A stretch of 5,621 nt of DNA from Bacteroidota bacterium (GTDB taxonomy: Bacteria > Bacteroidota > Bacteroidia > Bacteroidales > VadinHA17): the NCBI GenBank assembly GCA_022711195.1, contig JAKLFN010000144.1, forward strand, positions 1 to 5,621, read 5' to 3'. The position numbers and the translations under genes are program-made. Positions 1 through 5,621 of this stretch are shown one piece after another. The notes below the pieces were generated by a model that did not search any database, was not told where the DNA came from, and was given only the letters and a program-made list of their open reading frames with translations. Positions within the stretch are counted from its first letter, which is position 1; each line of letters starts with the position of its first letter.

Positions 1-1616
1 TTTTCCCCCTGGGAATTCTGCGCCGTTCCTGTTTTTCCGCACACAATTATATCTTCCATTGCTGCAATCCTGGCAGTAGCTCCTGCTCCTCCGTTAACAG
101 CAGCTTCCATACCCTGTATTATCTCTTCAAAATTTGCAGAATCAATATGTATCTCGTGCTTCCGTCTGAACCGCTCATCTATGCCCTGCAGGTTCCCTGT
201 TGATTTAACAATATGTGGTGTGTAATAGTATCCCCTGTTAGCGATAGCGGCAGTCATATTTGCCATCTGGAGTGGTGTAGTGCCAATCTCTCCCTGACCA
301 ATTGCCAGGGATATTACTGTAAGCGCCTTCCATCCGTTGATCCCGTGATACCTGTCGAAATATGTTGCCGGGGGTATCAGTCCGGGGAGTTCATTAACAA
401 ATTCAGTATCAAGTTTCTTCCCAAAACCGAACTCAGTAAGATATGATCTCCATTTTTCATAGGCTTCGGAAATTGTACCATATGCAGGATTTTCAAGTAC
501 TTTTCTGAAGGTCTGGCAGAAGTATGAGTTGCATGAATTCATTACGGCACCTTTCAGGTTAAGCGGAGATGAATGGGAGTGGCAACCAACGAACAAATAT
601 CCATTGCTGCAACCGAAAGTAGTTGATGGCACAATAACCTTCTCCTGTAAAGCAATAAGGCCGATTATGGGCTTAAATGTCGAGCCCGGAGGATAAGAAG
701 CCATGAAAGCCCTGTTAAAAAGAGGCAGTAAGGTGTCTGCCGACAGCCTGGAAAAATTCTCTGAGCGGACCCTGCCTACAAGAAGAGCCGGGTCATAGTT
801 CGGTGACGAGACCAGGGCAAGGATCTCGCCTGTAGACGGTTCGATAGCAACAATGCTCCCGGTTTTGTTCTGCATAAGCTTTTCACCATATTCCTGCAGA
901 CCGAGATCAATACTTGCAACTATATCATTTCCCTGAACTGCCACTGTATCCATCATCCCGCCGGCATAAGAACCCTTTACACGGCTGTAAACATCCACGA
1001 GGAATATTTTAACACCCTTTGTCCCCCTCAGCTCTTTTTCATATGCTTCCTCTATCCCAAGCTTTCCGATATAATCGCCTGGTTTATAATATGGATCTTT
1101 TTTAATCTGAGCTTCATCAACTTCACTCACATACCCCAGAAGATGGGCAGCAACCGGCCTGGAATATTTCCTTAAAGTCCTGGGCTGTACATAAAAACCC
1201 GGGAACATGAATATTTTTTCCTGGAACCTGGCATACGACTCGGCAGAGATCTGTTTAAGGAAAATTGACGGAGCCCTTCCTGAATAATTCCTGGCAGCCT
1301 TCATCCTTTCAAGGAAAACATCCTTTGTAATACCCAGGTCCTGGCAGAAAAGTGTCGTATCGATTTTTGAGGTCTGGGAGGGTATTACCATCAGATCATA
1401 AGCAGCCTGGTTATAAACGATAAGTTCACCGTTCCTGTCATAAATCAATCCCCGTGCAGGATATTGTGTCACATATCTCAGAACATTATTATCTGCCGAC
1501 AGTCTGTAAGTATCCTGGACTACCTGAATTATGAACAATTTTACGACCAGAGCAAGTGAGGCAAGTACAACTATTGCCATGATCAGATATTTCCGTGTCG
1601 AATAGAGGTCCTTCAT
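1..1616 (-). CDS. mrdA: Penicillin-binding protein 2, elongation transpeptidase (3' end cut off by window edge)
   Basis: This is the class B penicillin-binding protein that cross-links new peptidoglycan during side-wall elongation, working with RodA and MreBCD at the inner membrane. I translated 538 codons; the frame is open to position 1. A short cytoplasmic N-terminus precedes one membrane anchor (about residues 10-31). The non-catalytic dimerisation domain follows, with the conserved YPARGLIYDRNGE stretch at 52-64. The transpeptidase domain starts near 250 and shows all three catalytic motifs: S312-T-F-K315 (acylated serine and base), S361-C-N363 and K528-T-G530 in GKTGTAQN. The family usually runs to about 600-650 residues, so only the C-terminal tail is missing. 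C336, C345, H346, H348 and C362 cluster between the first two motifs and may bind a metal. The ATG at 1616 is the first start after an in-frame TGA at 1625-1623. It lies 10 bases after mreD with no Shine-Dalgarno. FtsI/PBP3 is less likely given the mre context and the GTAQN ending. Confidence 0.95.
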   Translation of the reverse strand, partial: MKDLYSTRKYLIMAIVVLASLALVVKLFIIQVVQDTYRLSADNNVLRYVTQYPARGLIYDRNGELIVYNQAAYDLMVIPSQTSKIDTTLFCQDLGITKDVFLERMKAARNYSGRAPSIFLKQISAESYARFQEKIFMFPGFYVQPRTLRKYSRPVAAHLLGYVSEVDEAQIKKDPYYKPGDYIGKLGIEEAYEKELRGTKGVKIFLVDVYSRVKGSYAGGMMDTVAVQGNDIVASIDLGLQEYGEKLMQNKTGSIVAIEPSTGEILALVSSPNYDPALLVGRVRSENFSRLSADTLLPLFNRAFMASYPPGSTFKPIIGLIALQEKVIVPSTTFGCSNGYLFVGCHSHSSPLNLKGAVMNSCNSYFCQTFRKVLENPAYGTISEAYEKWRSYLTEFGFGKKLDTEFVNELPGLIPPATYFDRYHGINGWKALTVISLAIGQGEIGTTPLQMANMTAAIANRGYYYTPHIVKSTGNLQGIDERFRRKHEIHIDSANFEEIIQGMEAAVNGGAGATARIAAMEDIIVCGKTGTAQNSQGE

Positions 1617-1626
1617 GCCAGGTCAG

Positions 1627-2133
1627 TTATTTACCCTTTCGTATATATTCCAGCAAAAGGATAAAGGTGATTGAAAAAATCGAGCTCAGCAATACCCGGA
1701 GGAAGGTGTTGAAAAAATCAGACAGCCGGAACACTTCAAGATAGAAAAGAAGAGTATGATGAAGAAGGACGATGAAAACCGTATACAAAAGAAACCATTT
1801 GAATCCGTAAACAAACATCGAAGGATCAGCGCCGGTTTCATATCCTTCCCTGGGAGAAAATAATCTCAGGACATAAGGCCTTGCAAATCCCGCAAGAACA
1901 GTGGCTGCTGTGTGCATTCCCGGGGTTCCCGTCAGCAGGTCGATTATCAGTCCGGTAAAGAATGAAATAATCAGCAACAACCATGCCGGGATATCAACCG
2001 GAAGCAGCAGTATGAAAAGGATATAAACATAAGGATTAACATACCCGCTGAACTGAATATTATTGAATAAGAACAGCTGGAGCAGCAACAGCAGAACAAA
2101 GATCAGAGCATATCTTAAAATCCTGTTGATCAT
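1627..2133 (-). CDS. mreD: Rod shape-determining membrane protein MreD
   Basis: MreD is the integral membrane subunit of the elongasome; it binds MreC and influences how MreC activates PBP2. The 168-residue product is of normal length and very hydrophobic. Likely membrane segments lie at about 7-25, 33-46, 49-67, 112-131 and 142-162, with a possible weaker one near 73-88. The G61-L-I-I-D65 stretch followed by G72-M-H-T-A-A is the usual MreD signature. The C-terminus is basic (RKGK). The start ATG overlaps the mreC stop in an ATGA arrangement (4 bases shared), which suggests translational coupling. The call rests on hydrophobicity pattern, short motif and position between mreC and mrdA, because MreD is poorly conserved in sequence. 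Confidence 0.92.
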   Translation of the reverse strand: MINRILRYALIFVLLLLLQLFLFNNIQFSGYVNPYVYILFILLLPVDIPAWLLLIISFFTGLIIDLLTGTPGMHTAATVLAGFARPYVLRLFSPREGYETGADPSMFVYGFKWFLLYTVFIVLLHHTLLFYLEVFRLSDFFNTFLRVLLSSIFSITFILLLEYIRKGK

Positions 2134-2951
2134 TGGAATTGTTTTTCGAGTTCCTGTTGTTCAGTCTTCTGAAGGTTCCCTATAACATTAACATAATTCA
2201 GCTTTTTAAAATCGGTTTTAAGCAGAACCGAGATCCTGTAGAAATCGCTTCCTGATTTTTCAATCTCGGTGATAGTCCCGATCATCAACCCTTCCGGAAA
2301 AACAGCCGAATAGCCTGTAGTCTCAATTGTATCCCCGACATTTGCTATAACATGCTGAGGAATTTCGCTGAGGATTGCATGACTGTAGTCCCTGCCGTCC
2401 CAGTTCAGTGAACCGAAATATCCGTTTGATCTGATCCTTGCACTCAGCCTGAAGTCGGTATTGAGGACCGACATTGCAACCGAATAGTTTGAAGAGCACC
2501 CGACAATTACACCGGCTACACCGTCATCAGATACTACAGCCATATCCCTGGCCAGATTCTGGTTATAACCTTTGTTAAGTGTGAAGAAATTTTTCTGCCG
2601 GTTTACCGAATTATTTATGACCTCAGCCGAAGACCAGAAATATTTCTGCCTAAAAACCGAATCGGTGACAGAAAAAAAAACAGTATTTATGGCTTCCCCC
2701 GATTTCTCAATATTGTTCCTGAGAGAAGCATTTTCGGCAGAAAGCTTTTCAGCAGTTTCACGTAAACTGAAATAAGATCTGGTTTTACTTACAGATCTTT
2801 CGATGGCCGTAGTAATCCCCCTGATACCTTTTACAAACCTCGTATTATGATAATTATTTTCTGATGTGAGCAAGGAAAGCGCTATTCCTTCAAGAATGAG
2901 AAAGATTATTATATTGTTATATCCCGCAAGAAAATTCAGGAGGTTTCTCAT
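2130..2951 (-). CDS. mreC: Rod shape-determining protein MreC
   Basis: MreC is a bitopic inner-membrane protein whose periplasmic part activates PBP2 and scaffolds the elongasome. The 273-residue product has a short N-terminus, one membrane helix (about 13-28), a linker with a predicted coiled coil (about 63-84, with the heptad-like ETAEKLSAENASLR), and then the two-lobed beta domain from about 105 to 258. Family-like stretches are F122-F-T-L-N-K-G128, D136-M-A-V-V-S-D-D-G144 and G213-Y-S-A-V-F-P-E-G221. A charged, Gln/Glu-rich tail ends the protein (QKTEQQELEKQFQ). Length is typical. The gene starts 12 bases after mreB, without a Shine-Dalgarno, and its TGA overlaps the mreD ATG. A run of nine T in the coding strand (2680-2672) encodes part of V91-F-F-S94 and could be prone to slippage. 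Confidence 0.94.
   Translation of the reverse strand: MRNLLNFLAGYNNIIIFLILEGIALSLLTSENNYHNTRFVKGIRGITTAIERSVSKTRSYFSLRETAEKLSAENASLRNNIEKSGEAINTVFFSVTDSVFRQKYFWSSAEVINNSVNRQKNFFTLNKGYNQNLARDMAVVSDDGVAGVIVGCSSNYSVAMSVLNTDFRLSARIRSNGYFGSLNWDGRDYSHAILSEIPQHVIANVGDTIETTGYSAVFPEGLMIGTITEIEKSGSDFYRISVLLKTDFKKLNYVNVIGNLQKTEQQELEKQFQ
2672..2680 (-). repeat. Nine-T homopolymer inside mreC
   Basis: Nine consecutive T on the coding strand span codons for V91, F92, F93 and S94 of MreC. Reading through by hand, loss of one T leads to a TAA after about 20 codons, and gain of one leads to a TAG within about 10 codons. Either slip would leave only the membrane anchor and coiled coil. The tract is visible directly; any biological use of it is unproven. 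Confidence 0.5.
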
Positions 2952-2963
2952 CTATACCGGAGC

Positions 2964-3986
2964 TTATCTCATGAGGAAAGGATATTTCTCAACGTTCTTA
3001 AGGGCAACACCGGTTCCTCTTGCAACCGAATGAAGCGGATCTTCAACGACATTGAAATTAATATTGATCTTGTCAGCCAGTCTGCGGTCGAGACCTCTGA
3101 GCAATGCTCCGCCGCCTACCATATAAACTCCCTTGTTAACTATATCTGCATAAAGTTCGGGAGGTGTCTGTTCAAGCACACTAAGAAGGGCTGCTTCCAC
3201 CTTGGTAAGGGATTTATCGAGGCAGTAGGCTATCTCCTGATATGAAACAGGTATTTCGATAGGAAGGGCAGTCATAATATTGGGCCCTCTTACAATATAA
3301 TCTGCAGGCGGATTATCGATATCCGGAAGAGCGGCGCCGACAGCGATCTTGATATCCTCAGCGGTTGTTTCGCCTATCTTTATATTATGCTGATGCCTCA
3401 TATATGCCTGGATATCGGATGTGAATCCGTCACCTGCTATTCTGATCGATTTATTGCAAACTATACCTCCGAGAGCTATAACCGCGATTTCGGTAGTTCC
3501 TCCTCCGATATCGATTATCATCGAACCTTCAGGAGCTTCAACATCGATACCTATCCCTATGGCGGCTGCCATTGGTTCATAGATCATATAAACATCTCTT
3601 CCGCCTGCATGCTCGGAAGAATCGCGGACCGCCCTTATTTCAACCTCTGTACTGCCCGAGGGAATGCAGATAACTATTTTCAGAGAGGGAGAAAAAAGCC
3701 TCGACCCCTTATTGATCATTTTGATCATCCCCCTTATCATAAGTTCAGCGGCATTGAAATCCGCTATCACACCATCGCGCAAAGGTCTTATTGTCTTGAT
3801 GTTTTCATGTGTCTTGCCATGCATCTGCCTTGCCGCCTCACCTATTGCTATCAACTTGCCTGTACTCTTGTCAATCGCAACTATCGACGGTTCATCAACA
3901 ACAATTTTGTCATCATGAATTATAATCGTATTTGCCGTCCCCAGGTCAATAGCAATCTCCTGTGTTAAAAATGAAAAAAGTCCCAT
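2964..3986 (-). CDS. mreB: Rod shape-determining actin homologue MreB
   Basis: MreB is the bacterial actin that polymerises on the inner face of the membrane and orients elongasome movement. The 340-residue protein has the complete actin-fold nucleotide site: phosphate-1 loop D14-L-G-T-A-N-T20, catalytic glutamate E137 in YEPMAAAIG, phosphate-2 loop D159-I-G-G-G-T-T-E166, and adenosine motif V290-G-G-G-A-L-L-R-G298. The N-terminal MGLFSFL is hydrophobic, fitting a membrane-touching end, and sits at the usual distance from the phosphate-1 loop, which supports the ATG at 3986. Length matches the family (about 340-350). The gene begins 10 bases after the purH stop with only AT-rich sequence between (no Shine-Dalgarno), so it is probably co-transcribed with purH. 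DnaK and FtsA belong to the same superfamily but differ in length and insertions. Confidence 0.97.
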   Translation of the reverse strand: MGLFSFLTQEIAIDLGTANTIIIHDDKIVVDEPSIVAIDKSTGKLIAIGEAARQMHGKTHENIKTIRPLRDGVIADFNAAELMIRGMIKMINKGSRLFSPSLKIVICIPSGSTEVEIRAVRDSSEHAGGRDVYMIYEPMAAAIGIGIDVEAPEGSMIIDIGGGTTEIAVIALGGIVCNKSIRIAGDGFTSDIQAYMRHQHNIKIGETTAEDIKIAVGAALPDIDNPPADYIVRGPNIMTALPIEIPVSYQEIAYCLDKSLTKVEAALLSVLEQTPPELYADIVNKGVYMVGGGALLRGLDRRLADKININFNVVEDPLHSVARGTGVALKNVEKYPFLMR

Positions 3987-3996
3987 ATATATTCTA

Positions 3997-5520
3997 TCAG
4001 TGTTTAAAATGTCTTATACCTGTAATAACCATAGCCATGCCGTTTGAAGCACAATAATCTATTGAATCCTTGTCTCTCACCGATCCTCCCGGGTGTACAA
4101 CAGCTGTAACACCAGCCTTGTGGGCAATCTCGACACAGTCGGGGAAGGGGAAGAAAGCGTCTGAGGCCATTACCGATCCTTTCAGGTCAAATCCGAACAA
4201 ACGGGCTTTCTCAATAGCCTGCTTCAGAGCATCAACCCTTGAGGTCTGACCGATACCGCTTGCACATAACTGTTTACCCTTAGCAAGAACAATGGCATTT
4301 GACTTGCTGTGTTTCACCAGCTTATTTGCAAAAACCAGGTCGGTGATCTCGGAAGCTTCCGGAATCCGTGGTGTCACAGGTTTAAGATCGCCTGTCGTCT
4401 GTGTGCTGTTATCTTTCTCCTGCCACAGAACACCGTTAAGAAGTGATCTGAAGCCATGAATGGTTTTAAACGGTTCCTTCCTTTTCAGGATGATTCTGTT
4501 TTTCTTCTGTTCAAGAATATCGAGAGCCTTTTGTGAGAAATCCGGAGCAATAAGTATTTCAAAGAATACCTTGTCCATCTCAACCGCGGTTGCTTCGTCA
4601 ATACCGGTATTCGTTGCAATTATTCCACCATAAGCCGATACCGGATCGCATGCTAGTGCATCATTCCAGGCTTCCTTAGGGTTCTCCCTCGAAGCAGCAC
4701 CACAGGCGTTGTTATGTTTAATTATTACAACGGTGGTTTCGTCGAAATCATCTATCAGATTCAGTGATGCCTCGATATCAAGGAGGTTGTTATAAGAAAT
4801 CTCCCTGCCATGAAGCTTTTCAAACAGCTGTGCAATATCCCCGTAAAAAATTCCTTTCTGATGCGGATTCTCACCATACCTGAGAGGGTATGAGCTGTTA
4901 ATGCTTTCGCGGAAGGCAGGTATACCTTCTGTTTGATTGAAATATCTGAAGATCTCTGTATCGTAATGTGATGATGTCATGAAGGCTTCAGCGGCAAAAC
5001 GGCGTCTTTCAACGGCAGAAGTAAAACCTTTCTTTTCTTTCAGCAATTTCAGCAATTCCGGATATTGCTCCCTGCCTGAAATTATCAGAACATCATTAAA
5101 GTTCTTTGCTGCAGCCCTGATAAGCGATATCCCGCCAATATCGATCTTCTCAATGATCTCCTCCTGATCATTTGTGCTTTTCACTGTCTCCTCAAAGGGA
5201 TAAAGATCCACTATCACCAGATCTATTTCAGGGATGTTGTACTGAGCCATCTGACCAAGATCACCTTTATTTTCCCTTCTGGCCAGGATACCTCCGAAAA
5301 CGGCAGGATGAAGTGTTTTTACCCTCCCGCCGAGTATGGAAGGATAACCGGTGAGATCTTCGACCTTTGTGGCAGGTATTCCCATCTGCTCAATATGATT
5401 ATAAGTACCTCCTGTTGAAAATATCCTGACACCCAGTTCATGAAGAGTTCTGACTATTTCATCAAGGCCTTCCTTATAATAAACGGAAATTAATGCACTT
5501 TTAATCTTCTTATCACTCAT
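3997..5520 (-). CDS. purH: Bifunctional AICAR formyltransferase / IMP cyclohydrolase PurH
   Basis: PurH catalyses the last two steps of de novo purine synthesis in the cytoplasm: formylation of AICAR with 10-formyl-tetrahydrofolate, then ring closure to IMP. The 507-residue length is normal for the family (about 500-530). The N-terminal MGS-like cyclohydrolase domain (about 1-145) shows S35-T-G-G-T39, G64-G-R-V-K-T-L-H-P72, D105-L-Y-P-F109 and R135-A-A-A-K-N140. The formyltransferase domain follows, with the catalytic pair K268-H269 in KHNNACG, then D292-P-V-S-A-Y-G-G299, S453-D-A-F-F-P-F-P460, H476-P-G-G-S480 and the conserved C-terminus TGIRHFKH. It is the first gene in the window's transcription unit, behind a candidate promoter. 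It ends with tandem in-frame stops, TGA at 3999-3997 and TAG at 3996-3994, 10 bases before mreB. No lesions or missing catalytic residues are seen. Confidence 0.98.
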   Translation of the reverse strand: MSDKKIKSALISVYYKEGLDEIVRTLHELGVRIFSTGGTYNHIEQMGIPATKVEDLTGYPSILGGRVKTLHPAVFGGILARRENKGDLGQMAQYNIPEIDLVIVDLYPFEETVKSTNDQEEIIEKIDIGGISLIRAAAKNFNDVLIISGREQYPELLKLLKEKKGFTSAVERRRFAAEAFMTSSHYDTEIFRYFNQTEGIPAFRESINSSYPLRYGENPHQKGIFYGDIAQLFEKLHGREISYNNLLDIEASLNLIDDFDETTVVIIKHNNACGAASRENPKEAWNDALACDPVSAYGGIIATNTGIDEATAVEMDKVFFEILIAPDFSQKALDILEQKKNRIILKRKEPFKTIHGFRSLLNGVLWQEKDNSTQTTGDLKPVTPRIPEASEITDLVFANKLVKHSKSNAIVLAKGKQLCASGIGQTSRVDALKQAIEKARLFGFDLKGSVMASDAFFPFPDCVEIAHKAGVTAVVHPGGSVRDKDSIDYCASNGMAMVITGIRHFKH

Positions 5521-5563
5521 TTGCTGATTATTATGAATGCCGGAAAATGATTTTGCGGGCGGT

Positions 5564-5593
5564 TAAAAATAGATATTTTTTTATTATCCTCAA
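5564..5593 (-). promoter_or_regulatory. Candidate Bacteroidota-type -33/-7 promoter for purH-mreBCD-mrdA
   Basis: On the minus strand, TTG (5593-5591) is followed by a 19-base AT-rich spacer and TATTTTTA (5571-5564). The Bacteroidota housekeeping promoter is TTTG or TTG at -33 and TAnnTTTG at -7 with about this spacing; the match here lacks only the final G. Transcription would begin near 5557, giving a leader of about 37 bases before the purH ATG, too short for a purine riboswitch. AT-rich sequence makes chance matches common, so this is a candidate only. Confidence 0.45.
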
Positions 5594-5606
5594 TATATTA
5601 TATATT
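5592..5606. repeat. AT-only inverted repeat overlapping the candidate -33 element
   Basis: AATATAT (5592-5598) and ATATATT (5600-5606) form a perfect 7-base inverted repeat around one T. It overlaps the TTG of the candidate promoter and extends upstream of it, where an UP-like element or an operator could lie. Because it contains only A and T in an AT-rich leader, it could equally be chance. Confidence 0.3.
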
Positions 5607-5621
5607 AACATTTTGAGCAGT

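Noticed and set aside
213..446. A 77-codon plus-strand frame near the left end
   Set aside because: It is antisense to the PBP2 transpeptidase domain, which is continuous through this stretch with intact motifs.
3664..3918. An 84-codon plus-strand frame whose product looks like a small membrane protein
   Set aside because: The hydrophobic look (PLLIILIIPLII) comes from reading the complement of mreB codons. It overlaps another antisense frame as well, and nothing else supports a gene.
3387..3968. A 193-codon open frame on the plus strand, antisense to mreB
   Set aside because: It lies entirely inside a highly conserved mreB, its translation shows no recognisable family or domain, and no promoter or start context supports it. 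It is a shadow of mreB codon use.
5521..5621. A purine riboswitch or other leader RNA upstream of purH
   Set aside because: The probable leader is about 37 bases and AT-rich, with no stem-loop arrangement of the needed size. A start site further upstream, outside the window, cannot be excluded.
1..5621. An accessory or novel system (defence, mobile element, CRISPR, biosynthetic cluster)
   Set aside because: All coding space is taken by five well-known core genes with intact motifs and tight operon spacing. I found no long direct repeats, terminal inverted repeats or foreign-looking stretches.

Overview
The window holds the front part of a cell-elongation operon from a member of the Bacteroidota, probably a Bacteroidales-like or related lineage. 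All five genes are on the minus strand and read from high to low coordinates: purH, mreB, mreC, mreD and mrdA (PBP2). The last is cut off by the left edge. The assignment to Bacteroidota rests on four things: the order purH-mreBCD-mrdA, which is familiar from that phylum; the protein sequences (MreB beginning MGLFSFL, a PBP2 with a Cys/His cluster before its SCN motif); the lack of Shine-Dalgarno sequences at all five starts; and a candidate promoter of the Bacteroidota -33/-7 type upstream of purH.

Layout, in transcription order. Positions 5621-5521 are an AT-rich leader with a candidate promoter (TTG, 19-base spacer, TATTTTTA) and small AT palindromes. purH (5520-3997) encodes the bifunctional enzyme for the last two steps of IMP synthesis. 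mreB (3986-2964), mreC (2951-2130) and mreD (2133-1627) encode the elongasome cytoskeleton and its membrane/periplasmic partners. mrdA (1616 to beyond position 1) encodes the elongation transpeptidase PBP2, with all three catalytic motifs inside the window. Gaps are 10 and 12 bases, then a 4-base overlap, then 10 bases, so one polycistronic transcript is likely. rodA would be expected next, beyond position 1, but it is not visible.

The proteins fit together as follows. MreB filaments under the inner membrane position the machinery, MreC and MreD link them to PBP2, and PBP2 cross-links the new glycan made by RodA. PurH has no structural role; its link to the operon is transcriptional.

I see no mobile element, CRISPR array, RNA gene, toxin or defence gene, and no previously undescribed system. 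This is a core chromosomal region. The points worth a second look are modest: the probable metal site in PBP2, a nine-T run in mreC, the promoter architecture, and the coupling of purine synthesis to wall elongation.
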